In this document: positions 8,646 to 18,081 of the stretch, in pieces | Position numbering within the stretch: the stretch's first letter is position 1 | Layout of the letters: each line of letters opens with the position of its first letter | Assembly: GCF_900184735.1 (NCBI RefSeq) | Contig: NZ_LT855386.1 | Location: 62,001-126,000 of the forward strand | DNA: 64,000 nucleotides | Direction: 5' to 3' | Source of the DNA: Paucisalibacillus globulus | Lineage (GTDB): Bacteria; Bacillota; Bacilli; Bacillales; Amphibacillaceae | The notes under the pieces: model-generated | Told to the model about the DNA's origin: nothing | Database searches by the model: none | What the model saw: only the letters and a program-made list of their open reading frames with translations | Made by a program: the position numbers and the translations under genes

Positions 8646-9584
8646 CTACTCATTTGATTCTACAACATTTAACCATAGTCGTTGAAGATCTGCTCCACGT
8701 TGGTTTGGATCAACAGGATATTCAAATTCAACCCCATTTATCGTTATGGCTAAGCTTGGTGCATGCCCAACATTTAGAAAAATACGTTTTTCCCCTGTAA
8801 GTTCTACAGATAGTGGCTCTTCAGGAGTGACAAAACCACTAAAGAAACTTTTTTCATCTCCATTCTTTACATCGAGCCACACTTTTTGACCAGTTGCATT
8901 AAATTCAACATTTAATGTGTCACCAACATTTAATAGTTCTAATTCAGAAGTTGGGGAAGGCACACTACCCTGTTCAACAACATTGATACTAAGTTCCGGT
9001 TCCTTTTCTTCAGTTTCTTCCGATTCAGTATCACCAGTATCATTAGTATTCTCTGATTCTGCATCAGATTCTTCTTCCTCTGAATCTGTATTAGAATCTG
9101 CATTATTTGCATTATTTTCAGCATTGTCACTTCGATAAAATTCTCTATCCTCTGTTTGTTCAGGCGAAGACGAAGGATCTTCTGGTTCATTTGATTTTGT
9201 AATAAACCACCAAGCTAAAAAGATAATACCAACAATTAATATAACAACAATAACAGTTGGGATAAATGAAAAAACAGCTGAACTTTTACTTGGCATATTA
9301 TCTTTTCTCGAACGATGAATCCTTGTATACTGTGTAGTTGTGTCCTCTTCAGGTGAAGGAATATCCTCTTTAAAATCCTCCATTAATTGATTTGGATCTA
9401 ATCCGACCGCTATTGCATATTCCTTTATAAAGGCTTTTGCATAAAATTTTCCAGGCAGAATAGAAAAATTCTCCTCTTCAATTGCAACAAGATATCTTTT
9501 CTGTATTTTTGTTGTATCTTGTAAAGAATCTAATGAGATGTCTTTTTCCATTCTAGCTTCCTTAAGTCTTGCACCTATTCCCAT
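8646..9584 (-). CDS. rodZ: RodZ-like cell-shape protein (YmfM family)
   Basis: The 312 residues show a cytoplasmic helix-turn-helix domain of the Xre/HTH_25 type (about 5-65), one transmembrane helix (about 107-128, FIPTVIVVILIVGIIFLAWWF), a very acidic Glu/Asp/Ser/Asn-rich extracellular linker (about 135-197), and a C-terminal DUF4115 domain. This is the RodZ/YmfM architecture; RodZ links MreB filaments to the elongasome. Location immediately upstream of pgsA is conserved in Bacillus. ATG 9584 has a GGATGGTG site. A frame-shifted reading of the acidic linker gives a spurious ORF. Confidence 0.92.
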   Translation of the reverse strand: MGIGARLKEARMEKDISLDSLQDTTKIQKRYLVAIEEENFSILPGKFYAKAFIKEYAIAVGLDPNQLMEDFKEDIPSPEEDTTTQYTRIHRSRKDNMPSKSSAVFSFIPTVIVVILIVGIIFLAWWFITKSNEPEDPSSSPEQTEDREFYRSDNAENNANNADSNTDSEEEESDAESENTNDTGDTESEETEEKEPELSINVVEQGSVPSPTSELELLNVGDTLNVEFNATGQKVWLDVKNGDEKSFFSGFVTPEEPLSVELTGEKRIFLNVGHAPSLAITINGVEFEYPVDPNQRGADLQRLWLNVVESNE

Positions 9585-9605
9585 ATATAAACACCATCCA
9601 ATTTA

Positions 9606-10394
9606 TTAATCGAACATTGAAAATCCATTGCCCCCGCTAAATTGTGAATTTTCGACTACTTCATATGTAATCTCTTCATTCTCATCACTTCGTAGTTCTA
9701 TAATATAGTCAAAATCATCAATATTATACTCTGTAGATTGGACAAATATATCCGGATGTTCCACAACTTTAATCGCAGGAAGCTGCATAATTTCTCTAAT
9801 TAGCTGCCAGTGTCGTTCATTGGCTCTCTGTTTTGAAACGATGCCATCGATAATAAAAATATTATCAGAACTATATTCCCCTTCAATTAATTGGCTTCTG
9901 ACCGTTTGCTTTATCAATGTACTGGAAACAAACAACCATCTTTTATTTGCACACACACTAGCCGCAACAATAGATTCTGTTTTTCCAACCCTTGGCATAC
10001 CTCTTATTCCAATTAATTTATGGCCTTCTTGTTTATACAATTCAGCCATGAAATCCACAAGAATTCCTAGTTCATCCCGTACAAAGCGTACGGTCTTCCG
10101 ATCATCTGCATCTCTATGTATATATTTCCCATGTCTAACGGCGAGGCGATCCCTTAATTTTGATTTTCTAATCTTTGTTACAATTATTGTCTCCATCGTT
10201 TGTAAAATCAATTTTAAACGCGTTATTTGTTCCGTGTTATCTGCAAGTAACAACATGCCTCTTCGACCGTTTTCGACACCGTTTATTGTAACAATATTTA
10301 TTGAAAGCATACCCAGCAAAGAGGATATCTCTCCCAATAATCCAGGGCGATTAATTTGAATTTCATATTCTAAATACCACTCTGTTTTTGCCAC
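9606..10394 (-). CDS. ymfK: YmfK family protein (DUF3388)
   Basis: A 262-residue conserved Bacillaceae protein of unknown function. The N-terminal 75 residues resemble an ACT-type ligand-binding fold (YEIQINRPGLLGEISSLLGMLSINIVTINGVENGRRGML). The C-terminal part contains a P-loop-like GMPRVGKT (132-139), suggesting a nucleotide-binding domain. It lies between ymfJ and rodZ as in B. subtilis. The cellular role is not known to me; a regulatory ATPase or sensor is only a guess from the two domains. Confidence 0.85.
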   Translation of the reverse strand: MAKTEWYLEYEIQINRPGLLGEISSLLGMLSINIVTINGVENGRRGMLLLADNTEQITRLKLILQTMETIIVTKIRKSKLRDRLAVRHGKYIHRDADDRKTVRFVRDELGILVDFMAELYKQEGHKLIGIRGMPRVGKTESIVAASVCANKRWLFVSSTLIKQTVRSQLIEGEYSSDNIFIIDGIVSKQRANERHWQLIREIMQLPAIKVVEHPDIFVQSTEYNIDDFDYIIELRSDENEEITYEVVENSQFSGGNGFSMFD

Positions 10395-10499
10395 TCAAAA
10401 ACTCCCCTTTGCCAAATTAACCAAAATGTTCCTATATGTACATAATATATGATTTTACCTATTGTTTAAAGACATTTCATAAAAATAAATACAAATGAT

Positions 10500-10548
10500 T
10501 CTAATTGGAACATAAAAGAAGCTACGATTCAGGCGTAGCTTCTTTTAT
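10500..10548 (-). terminator. Intrinsic terminator after ymfJ
   Basis: ATAAAAGAAGCTACG (10512-10526) pairs with CGTAGCTTCTTTTAT (10534-10548). The minus-strand 3' side of the stem ends in a T-rich CTTCTTTTATG. Confidence 0.8.
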
Positions 10549-10561
10549 GAACATGTTTAAC

Positions 10562-10819
10562 TTAACTGTTTGCTTCGTTTTGTACTAATTTCACCATTGA
10601 ATTAGCAATTGCTTGCTGTTCTTCTTTGGAAGCAGCATTCCAAAGTTCACGAAGAACCGCTTCTTCGCTATTCTTTGCTTCGACACTTTTTGCAAGATAA
10701 TCTCCAACCTCATAAGCAACTTGAGATATAGTTTGTTGTGACATACCTTGCGATTGTGCTTGTTCTAATCTATTAGCCAAAAAATGCTTCCAAGAATCAA
10801 AATTATCAAGAACAGACAT
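10562..10819 (-). CDS. ymfJ: YmfJ, DUF3243 small protein
   Basis: An 85-residue, mainly helical acidic protein of the DUF3243 family (MSVLDNFDSWKHFLANRLEQA...). Function unknown. Start chosen at ATG 10819, which sits 7 nt from AAGGAGG; an in-frame ATG at 10825 lies only 1 nt from the Shine-Dalgarno sequence. Position between ymfI and ymfK is conserved in Bacillus. A clear terminator follows. Confidence 0.88.
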   Translation of the reverse strand: MSVLDNFDSWKHFLANRLEQAQSQGMSQQTISQVAYEVGDYLAKSVEAKNSEEAVLRELWNAASKEEQQAIANSMVKLVQNEANS

Positions 10820-10932
10820 TTTCATTCCTCCTTCTCATGATACATGCATAGTATTTGATTTTATTTAGTGTTTATGCATGTTTCATTTAAAGGAATCAGG
10901 TACTAATTATAACTTTAGCAGTTATAGTTATT

Positions 10933-11649
10933 TCATTGCCAACCACCGGCTACTCTTAGTATCTCACCATGAATATATCCTGCTTTATCACTTAATAAAA
11001 AGCTAACTGCGTTTGCAACGTCTTGAGTAGATCCAGCACGATTTAATGGAATATCATCAACTAAGATACCTTTTTCTTCATCTGATAAAGGATTCATCTT
11101 CGTATCAATAAAGCCTGGGCTTATAGCATTAATAGAAACCCCACTGGGTCCTACTTCTTTTGCAAGTGCCTTAACAAAACTAATCTGTGCTCCTTTAACA
11201 GCAGAGTACACTACTTCGTGACTAGCACCTACTTCACCCCAAATCGAAGAAATCAATATAATGTTGCCAGATTTTTTCTGGATCATTTCAGGCAAAATTT
11301 CTTTAACAATGGAAAAAGGTGCCTTAACATGGATAGATATGATTTCATCCATAATATTATCTGGGGTATCTTGAAAAATTCCATAATAAGCAACACCACT
11401 TGCGAATACAATAGAATCTATCGGATAATAAATTTGGGAAAGAAGATTCTTTATCCCTTTATCTGATGTCAAATCAGCTTGAACTGTATCCAGTATCGCA
11501 TCACTTGGCAGTCTTCTCTGAATTTCCTCAATCGCTGTTTTGTTTTGGTGATAATGTAAAAGTAACGTATATCCTTCCTCACCTAATTGAGAAGCGATAG
11601 CACTTCCTATATCCCCACTTGCACCAATTATTAAGACATTTTTCCCCAT
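10933..11649 (-). CDS. ymfI: YmfI, short-chain dehydrogenase/reductase (3-oxoacyl-ACP reductase-like)
   Basis: A 238-residue classical SDR. Rossmann motif GASGDIG lies near the N terminus (residues about 9-15), the catalytic Ser is in ILISSIWGEVG, YxxxK in YSAVKGA, and a C-terminal SPGFIDTKMN substrate-loop segment follows. Substrate unknown; it is FabG-like, but in B. subtilis the main fabG lies elsewhere. It follows ymfH by 9 nt with AAGGAGAAACT as ribosome-binding site, so it is co-transcribed with the peptidase pair ymfF-ymfH. Confidence 0.93.
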   Translation of the reverse strand: MGKNVLIIGASGDIGSAIASQLGEEGYTLLLHYHQNKTAIEEIQRRLPSDAILDTVQADLTSDKGIKNLLSQIYYPIDSIVFASGVAYYGIFQDTPDNIMDEIISIHVKAPFSIVKEILPEMIQKKSGNIILISSIWGEVGASHEVVYSAVKGAQISFVKALAKEVGPSGVSINAISPGFIDTKMNPLSDEEKGILVDDIPLNRAGSTQDVANAVSFLLSDKAGYIHGEILRVAGGWQ

Positions 11650-11658
11650 AGTTTCTCC

Positions 11659-12942
11659 TTAACCTGCAATAATTTTACTAACACCTAGTCGGTCATCACT
11701 AATCCAATCTTTTAAGAATTCATTTGCATCTTTTACAGTTAATTTCTGAATAAAAGGAATTAATTCAAAGTAATCAACTGCAACCGTGTTGTAGTGTATA
11801 AATTTACTTGCGATGTTTTCTAATGAATTCATGGAACGAAGCAGCTGACCAATTTTCTTCCGCTTCATTCGTTCGAAGTCTTCCTCAGCAATCTCATGTG
11901 ATTGGGTCGATAGTAACAATTCCTTAATTTTCTCTACAAATTGATCGGGATTATCAGAGTTTCCTCCAATAATCGAATATCCATAATTCTTATCTAGATT
12001 CGTCTCAAAATAAAAACTGGAATCAATAATATTCTCTTGATATAGTTGCTCATAAAACTGTCCACTCTTTGAGAAATAATATGAAATGATCATATCCTGT
12101 AATAGATCTTTTTTTACGAAGTCGTCACCTGATAGTTCTTTGTAGGATTCTTTTATTCCTACAGTACACTTTGCCACAGAAACAGGCATATTTAATGTAA
12201 TTTCTTTTTCTGCAACTTCTACCGGTTCTTCTGGATAATTACGTTGTATTTCCTCTAACTTGGAAAATTGCTTCTTATTTTGGTTTTCTTTGATAAGTGT
12301 CATCATGGAATCAGGATCAAAATTTCCAGCAATAAAAAACGTCATATTTTCAGGATGATAAAATGTATTGTAACAAGTGTAAAGGTCATCCTTGGTAATT
12401 TCACTAATCGATTCAACAGTCCCAGCAATATCAATATTTACTGGTGTTTCTTTAAATAAACTTCTCAATGTACCCATAAAAGATTGCCAATCAGGCTGAT
12501 CATCATACATTTTGATTTCTTGACCAATAATTCCTTTTTCTTTTTCAACTGATTGCTCTGAAAAGTATGGATCTTGGACAAAATCCAGTAGTGTCTCTAC
12601 ATTCTCTTCAATGTTTGAAGTAGCAGAGAATAAATATGCAGTTTTGGTAAAGGAAGTATAAGCATTAGCAGAAGCACCCTGCTTCCCAAAATCAGCGAAA
12701 ACGTCTCGATCTTTCTTTTCAAATAACTTATGCTCAAGAAAATGAGCAATACCATCTGGAACGGTTATTTCTTCTGATTCTCCAATTGGAACGAATGTTC
12801 TATCTATCGAACCATAATTTGTTGAAAATATCGCATACGTTTTTGACATTTGTGGTCTTGGTAACAGATATACGTCTAAACCATTTTGTAACTTCTCATG
12901 AAATAAGGTCTCTTCAATAAGGCTATACTCTTTTTTGTCCAT
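11659..12942 (-). CDS. ymfH: YmfH, M16-family zinc metallopeptidase (active-site intact)
   Basis: A 427-residue pitrilysin/insulinase-like peptidase subunit. The inverted zinc motif HxxEH is intact as HFLEH (H67, E70, H71), and a distal Glu is available in GQEIKMYDD (about 142). Start chosen at ATG 12942, with AAGGGGGAG upstream and overlapping the end of ymfF; the ATG at 12960 lies before that site. It pairs with ymfF, which lacks the zinc motif, recalling two-subunit M16 enzymes such as the processing peptidases and AlbE/AlbF. Substrate unknown. Confidence 0.92.
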   Translation of the reverse strand: MDKKEYSLIEETLFHEKLQNGLDVYLLPRPQMSKTYAIFSTNYGSIDRTFVPIGESEEITVPDGIAHFLEHKLFEKKDRDVFADFGKQGASANAYTSFTKTAYLFSATSNIEENVETLLDFVQDPYFSEQSVEKEKGIIGQEIKMYDDQPDWQSFMGTLRSLFKETPVNIDIAGTVESISEITKDDLYTCYNTFYHPENMTFFIAGNFDPDSMMTLIKENQNKKQFSKLEEIQRNYPEEPVEVAEKEITLNMPVSVAKCTVGIKESYKELSGDDFVKKDLLQDMIISYYFSKSGQFYEQLYQENIIDSSFYFETNLDKNYGYSIIGGNSDNPDQFVEKIKELLLSTQSHEIAEEDFERMKRKKIGQLLRSMNSLENIASKFIHYNTVAVDYFELIPFIQKLTVKDANEFLKDWISDDRLGVSKIIAG

Positions 12943-12943
12943 A

Positions 12944-14227
12944 TTACGCTCCCCCTTCATTGGTTAGCAGGTATACTGTATCTTCTACAATACTTTTTCC
13001 AACTTCGATTACCTCTTCTAGTGTTACTTTCTTAATATTCTCGATCAGTTCATTTGGGGTAATCTGTGTATCAGCGATAACTTGTTGATACAGCATTTCA
13101 ATTATTCCTTGTGGGTGATCTAATGTTTCTTGCAACGAATTCACAATTAAATCCTTTGTTTCCATTAATTCATTTTCAGTTATATCGCCATTCTTCATAG
13201 CCTCCATTTGTTCCTCCATAATATCCCTAGCTTTTTTGTAATCTTTCGGAGCAATACCACTAAATACTAGTAATAAACCTTTATGGCTTTCTAATCTGGA
13301 GGATGCATAATAAGCAAGGCTATTCTTTTCTCGAACGTTTATAAACAGTTTAGAACCCGGAAAACCACCTAAAACACCATTAAAAACCTGTAAAGCCGCA
13401 TAATTTGAATCCTGGAAACGGATGTTCGTTCGATACCCGATGTGTAATTTAGCCTGTTGAATATTTTGCTCTTCAATTACTTCCTTAACCTCTTTCTTGG
13501 AGGTAGATTGCTCTGTATCTGCTTTTTTATTGTCATTCTGATATCCTTCTCTTTTAAAGGATGAGGAGATAACTTCTTCCATTTTATTTACTTCAACATC
13601 TCCAAGTACATAAATATCAATTTGATCGTTCTTTAAAAGGTCTTGATAATACTGATATAAATCTTGTGAGGTTAAGCTAGTTAAGTCTTCCTCATAACCA
13701 CTCACATGAGTTTGGTATGTTTCCCCCTCACACATTTCATCAATGAGTCTCATGTTTGCATACTTCATTTTGTCATCGACAATGGATCTAATCTTCTGTT
13801 TTAATGTTTCCTTTTCTCTATTAAACACCGTATCATGAAAACTCTTTCCATCCACATTCGGATGAAAAATAACGTCATTCAGTAAACTAACCGCTTTATC
13901 CATAATATTAGATTCATTAGGTATGAACTTTTCATTTGCTACCTCTAGTCTAAAGCTAAGAATGTGGCTATCACCTTTCTTTCCCCCATCAATAGAGAGA
14001 ACAGCTCCATACAAATCATCAAGTACTATTTGTAATTCTTTTCTACTAGGGTATTTCTTAGGTCCTTGTTGTAATACATAAGGTAGTAATGCTCTTTTGG
14101 TAATGGTTTCACGGCTTAATGGTGCTCTGAATTTAACGACGATATGAACTGTTTTAAATTTTTCATTTGGTACAAAATGAACATTGAGTCCATTAAAGTT
14201 TTTTACTTCTTCTTGGATAGTAACCAT
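12944..14227 (-). CDS. ymfF: YmfF, M16-family peptidase-like subunit lacking zinc motif
   Basis: A 427-residue M16-fold homologue, the same length as YmfH. Where the catalytic subunit has HFLEH, this protein has LPYVLQQGPKKYP, so zinc binding is lost and the protein is presumably the non-catalytic partner. Start chosen at ATG 14227, 7 nt from GGAGG, which removes 28 poorly coding residues from the longest frame. The stop (12944-12946) is 1 nt from the YmfH start, indicating coupled translation and probably 1:1 stoichiometry. Confidence 0.9.
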   Translation of the reverse strand: MVTIQEEVKNFNGLNVHFVPNEKFKTVHIVVKFRAPLSRETITKRALLPYVLQQGPKKYPSRKELQIVLDDLYGAVLSIDGGKKGDSHILSFRLEVANEKFIPNESNIMDKAVSLLNDVIFHPNVDGKSFHDTVFNREKETLKQKIRSIVDDKMKYANMRLIDEMCEGETYQTHVSGYEEDLTSLTSQDLYQYYQDLLKNDQIDIYVLGDVEVNKMEEVISSSFKREGYQNDNKKADTEQSTSKKEVKEVIEEQNIQQAKLHIGYRTNIRFQDSNYAALQVFNGVLGGFPGSKLFINVREKNSLAYYASSRLESHKGLLLVFSGIAPKDYKKARDIMEEQMEAMKNGDITENELMETKDLIVNSLQETLDHPQGIIEMLYQQVIADTQITPNELIENIKKVTLEEVIEVGKSIVEDTVYLLTNEGGA

Positions 14228-14334
14228 ACATTTTCCTCCAATTTTATACATTAACTTGTTCTTTAGTTTGTACGATTTTTCATTATCAATGAACGTTTTA
14301 TTAATAACCATAGTTTACCATTTATATGTGAAGG

Positions 14335-14376
14335 AACCAAAAAAAAACTGACTTGAAAGAAACATTCAAGTCAGTT
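14335..14376 (-). terminator. Intrinsic terminator after nupQ
   Basis: AACTGACTTGAA (14346-14357) pairs with TTCAAGTCAGTT (14365-14376). On the minus strand it runs into a TTTTTTTGG tract. It separates the nucleoside importer operon from ymfF. Confidence 0.9.
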
Positions 14377-14394
14377 CTTTTTAAAGCTATTACA

Positions 14395-15348
14395 TTATCT
14401 ACTACCTTTAATATAAGGAATACCATTAGCTCTTGGTGCGTCAGCACGACCAATAAATCCTGCTAAAGCTAGAATGGTTAAGACATAAGGTGCTATTAAC
14501 AAGAACACCTGTGGAATATCTTCTAATACAGGTATCCCAGAACTTACAATACTTAAACTTTGAGCAAAACCAAAGAATAAAGCAGCTCCCATAGCACCTA
14601 GTGGATGCCATTTACCAAAGATAACGGCAGCAAGTGACATAAACCCTTGTCCAACAATCGTTGCATGTGAGAAGTTTGATACGATTGTTAAAGCAAAGAC
14701 TGAACCACCTAAACCACCTAAGGCTCCAGAAAGAATTACTGCAATATATCGCATTTTATATACATTAATTCCGTTTGTATCAGCTGCCATTGGATGTTCC
14801 CCAACCGCTCTGAGTCGTAATCCAAATGCTGTTTTATAAAGTACGAACCAAGCAATAAAGGCAATGATAATAGCAACATAAGATGTTACATATACACCTT
14901 GGAAAAAGATAGGTCCAATAATAGGAATTTCCGATAAAACAGGTATGTTCTGTGAGTTGAATGGCTCAGCAACCATATCCGTTTGTCCTTTTTCATACCA
15001 CACCTTGGTTAAATAAACGCCAACCCCTAATGCCAGCATGTTAATTGCAACACCACTTACCGTCTGGTCAGCTCGGAATGAAACCGATGCAATGGCGTGA
15101 ATACTAGAGAATAAAGCTCCTGCTATCATCGCTACAAGAATAGATATCCAAGGAGTAAGTCCCCCAAAAACATCTGCAAATGTTAGATTAAAGACTATAC
15201 CGACAAAAGCACCGATTACCATTAGCCCTTCTAACCCAATATTAATTACTCCAGATCGCTCACTAAAAACTCCACCTAATGCGGTCAAAATCAGCGGTGC
15301 TGAAAAGAATAACACGGTCGGAACTATTGATGCTAAGATATCGAGCAT
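14395..15348 (-). CDS. nupQ: Nucleoside-type ABC importer, permease subunit (NupQ-like)
   Basis: A 317-residue permease of the branched-chain amino acid/sugar type (BPD_transp_2) with about eight hydrophobic helices. The conserved cytoplasmic segment AFGLRLRAVGEHPMAADTNGINVYKMRY and the opening FSERSGVINIGLEGLM are hallmarks of BmpA-associated nucleoside permeases. It starts directly after the nupP stop (TAA immediately before ATG) with an AAGGAGGGGAAATA-like site, and ends at a strong terminator. Guanosine or general purine nucleoside import is inferred from NupNOPQ of B. subtilis. Confidence 0.9.
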   Translation of the reverse strand: MLDILASIVPTVLFFSAPLILTALGGVFSERSGVINIGLEGLMVIGAFVGIVFNLTFADVFGGLTPWISILVAMIAGALFSSIHAIASVSFRADQTVSGVAINMLALGVGVYLTKVWYEKGQTDMVAEPFNSQNIPVLSEIPIIGPIFFQGVYVTSYVAIIIAFIAWFVLYKTAFGLRLRAVGEHPMAADTNGINVYKMRYIAVILSGALGGLGGSVFALTIVSNFSHATIVGQGFMSLAAVIFGKWHPLGAMGAALFFGFAQSLSIVSSGIPVLEDIPQVFLLIAPYVLTILALAGFIGRADAPRANGIPYIKGSR

Positions 15349-16395
15349 TTATTTCCCCTCCTTTTTAAAGCGAGTTAATGCCCAGCGTATAATGTAACTT
15401 GAAGCCACAAAGAAAATAATAATAGCTATGATAATATCAACGAGTTCAGTTGGTACACCAGCGCTCGGCATTTCCCCTGCTCCTTCTTTTAATACACCAA
15501 AGAGTATAGCAGCTAGGATAACTCCTAAAGGATTATTTGCACCTAATAATGCTACTGCGATACCATCAAATCCTAGATTTGTAAAACCTGAAATTACTGA
15601 AACGTTACCATATGTTCCTAATCCTTCCATTACTCCGGCTAGTCCTGCAAAGGCACCAGATATTACCATAGAAAGGATAATATTCTTACTTACATTCATA
15701 CCAGCATATTTAGATGCATGGCGGTTAAATCCAACAGCTTTTAATTCATAGCCAACTGTTGTGCGGTCAATGATAAACCACATGACAACTGCGGCAAACA
15801 AGGCAATTAAAATACCGTAATGTAATCTAGAATAAAACGTTAATGCCTGAAGCCACTCTGATCCTAATGATGCTGTTGCAGCAATTTTTTCAGTTGAAGT
15901 ATTATGATCAGTTAAAACAGAGCGTACAATCTCATTGGATACGAACATTGCAATATAGTTCATCATGATGGTTACAATAACTTCATGAACACCTAGTTTG
16001 GCTTTTAATAGTCCTGGGATAAATCCCCAAAGCCCACCCGCAAGAGCACCTGCTAAAACAGCTAGTGGTAAGTGAATAATCATCGGTGCATCGACTACAA
16101 GTCCAATCCATACTGCAGCAAGCCACCCAACGATAACTTGTCCTTCTGCACCAATATTAAATAGTCCTGTACGAAATGCAAAAGCAATCGCAAGACCAGT
16201 TAATATTAATGGAGTGATTCTTCTAATTGTTTCACCTATTGTAAAAGCATCATAAAAAGCACCATTCCATAAAGCTATATATCCTTCAATAGGATTATGT
16301 CCAGAAATAACCATGATAATGGCACCAACAATTAATCCAAGTAGAACTGAGATGATTGGTACGAGAATACCAAATAATCGATTATTTGACGTCAC
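15349..16395 (-). CDS. nupP: Nucleoside-type ABC importer, permease subunit (NupP-like)
   Basis: A permease of about 348 residues, partner of NupQ, with LFNIGAEGQVIVGWLAAVWIG and TTVGYELKAVGFNRHASKYAGMN motifs. Start chosen at GTG 16395 because AGGTGA lies about 6 nt upstream; an in-frame ATG at 16413 lies before that site and would add six residues. Either choice makes the start overlap the nupO 3' end, so translation is coupled. Membrane protein with multiple hydrophobic helices. Confidence 0.88.
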   Translation of the reverse strand: MTSNNRLFGILVPIISVLLGLIVGAIIMVISGHNPIEGYIALWNGAFYDAFTIGETIRRITPLILTGLAIAFAFRTGLFNIGAEGQVIVGWLAAVWIGLVVDAPMIIHLPLAVLAGALAGGLWGFIPGLLKAKLGVHEVIVTIMMNYIAMFVSNEIVRSVLTDHNTSTEKIAATASLGSEWLQALTFYSRLHYGILIALFAAVVMWFIIDRTTVGYELKAVGFNRHASKYAGMNVSKNIILSMVISGAFAGLAGVMEGLGTYGNVSVISGFTNLGFDGIAVALLGANNPLGVILAAILFGVLKEGAGEMPSAGVPTELVDIIIAIIIFFVASSYIIRWALTRFKKEGK

Positions 16396-17923
16396 TTGAA
16401 TCACCTGCCTCATTTATTGTGCTACCTGCCATCAATAACCCTAGCTCTTGCTCATTTGTTTCTTCTGGCTTCACGTTAGCAACAATTTTTCCATCAAACA
16501 TTACCGCGATACGATCACTTACATTCATGATCTCGTCCAGTTCAAAGGATACAAGTAATACTGCTCTTCCTTTATCCCGCTCTTCAATTAATTTACTATG
16601 AATAAATTCGATTGCCCCAACATCAAGACCACGTGTTGGTTGAGCAGCAATTAATAATTCAGGTGAACGATCAATTTCACGTCCAATAATTGCCTTTTGC
16701 TGGTTTCCACCAGACAAAGCTCGAGCAGGAGTAAACTCACTAGGAGTTCGGACATCATATTCTTTAATAAGCTCTTTCGCTTTATCATAGATTTCTTTAT
16801 AGTTCAGCACTGACACTTTCGAATACGGTTTTTGATAGTAAGTTTGTAGAACCATATTAGCGCCGATAGGATAATCCAGTACTAAACCGTATTTATGTCT
16901 GTCTTGTGGAATATGGCCTAATCCACTTTTAGTAACATTTCTCGGACTCATATTTGTAATATTTTTTTCTTTTAATGTAATTTTTCCTGAGCGAGATTTT
17001 GTTAAACCGGTTATAGCTTCAATGAGTTCAGATTGTCCGTTCCCATCCACACCAGCAATTCCTACAATCTCTCCAGCACGAACATCTAAATTTAACCCCT
17101 TAACTAAATCTACCTTCCTAGCATCTTGTACGAATAGATTTTCAATATGGAGTACTACTTCTTTAGGATTTGCTGGTTTTTTCTCAGTTTTAAAGTTTAC
17201 TTCGCGCCCTACCATTAATGAAGCAAGTTCATCAGGATTCGAATCCTTTACTTCAACTGTTCCGATTCCTTGACCTTTTCGAATGACGGTACAGCGATCA
17301 CAAACTTCCATAATCTCTTTTAATTTATGAGTGATTAGTATGATTGATTTACCTTCTCTTACTAGAGAACGCATAATATCCATCAGTTCGTGTATCTCCT
17401 GTGGTGTTAGTACTGCTGTTGGTTCATCAAAAATTAATACCTCAGCACCTCGATACAGGGTTTTTAATATTTCTACACGTTGCTGCATACCAACTGATAT
17501 TTCACTTATCTTTGCAGTTGGGTCTACTTTTAAACCGTAGCGGTCTGAAATCTCTTGAATCTCTTTTTCTGCTTTTTTAATATTGATACTACCAAAAGCA
17601 CCCTTAGGTTCACTTCCAAGGATAATATTTTGTGTAACGGTAAAAGGTTCCACAAGCATAAAATGTTGATGGACCATTCCAATCCCTAAATCATTAGCAA
17701 TATTTGGGTTTGTAATATTAACTTTTTCACCTTTCACGCGGATTTCTCCTGCTTCAGGTTGGTATAACCCAAACAATACGTTCATTAAAGTAGACTTTCC
17801 AGCACCATTCTCACCGAGTAGTGCGTGAATTTCACCTTTTTTTAATTGGACTGTAATGTTATCGTTAGCAACAATACCCGGAAATTCTTTACGGATATTC
17901 AACATTTCAATCACATATTCCAC
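16382..17923 (-). CDS. nupO: Nucleoside-type ABC importer, duplicated ATPase (NupO-like)
   Basis: A 513-residue double ABC ATPase, as in RbsA-type importers. Domain 1 has Walker A GENGAGKST, signature SVGMQQRVEI and Walker B VLIFDEPTAVLTP. Domain 2 has a degenerate Walker A GVDGNGQSE, signature LSGGNQQKAIIGRE and LLIAAQPTRGLDVG. The chosen start is GTG 17923 (VEYVIEMLNIRKEFPG), about 10 nt from AGAGGGG; a GTG at 17932 is too close to that site. It follows nupN after a hairpin (18045-18074) that probably reduces expression relative to the binding protein. Confidence 0.93.
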   Translation of the reverse strand: MEYVIEMLNIRKEFPGIVANDNITVQLKKGEIHALLGENGAGKSTLMNVLFGLYQPEAGEIRVKGEKVNITNPNIANDLGIGMVHQHFMLVEPFTVTQNIILGSEPKGAFGSINIKKAEKEIQEISDRYGLKVDPTAKISEISVGMQQRVEILKTLYRGAEVLIFDEPTAVLTPQEIHELMDIMRSLVREGKSIILITHKLKEIMEVCDRCTVIRKGQGIGTVEVKDSNPDELASLMVGREVNFKTEKKPANPKEVVLHIENLFVQDARKVDLVKGLNLDVRAGEIVGIAGVDGNGQSELIEAITGLTKSRSGKITLKEKNITNMSPRNVTKSGLGHIPQDRHKYGLVLDYPIGANMVLQTYYQKPYSKVSVLNYKEIYDKAKELIKEYDVRTPSEFTPARALSGGNQQKAIIGREIDRSPELLIAAQPTRGLDVGAIEFIHSKLIEERDKGRAVLLVSFELDEIMNVSDRIAVMFDGKIVANVKPEETNEQELGLLMAGSTINEAGDSSDVK

Positions 17924-18035
17924 AGATGTCACCCCTCTTTAATAAATTAGTTCATTTATATAGTAGATTTCATAAGTATAAAATCACCAAATGAAAAAGA
18001 CGCCAAGCATCTTCTTCAGTTGAGGATTTTAAAGC

Positions 18036-18074
18036 AAAAAGATTGGAAAAGACCATTGAATAACGGCCTTTTCC
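18036..18074 (-). terminator. Intercistronic hairpin/terminator between nupN and nupO
   Basis: GGAAAAGACC (18045-18054) pairs with GGCCTTTTCC (18065-18074), and on the minus strand it is followed by AATCTTTTTGC. Located directly after the binding-protein gene within the transporter operon, it could act as a partial terminator or a 3' mRNA stabiliser. Confidence 0.75.
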
Positions 18075-18081
18075 ATATTTA

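Noticed and set aside
9820-10359. Plus-strand reading frame of 179 codons opposite ymfK
   Set aside because: Antisense shadow with no start signal or recognisable domain.
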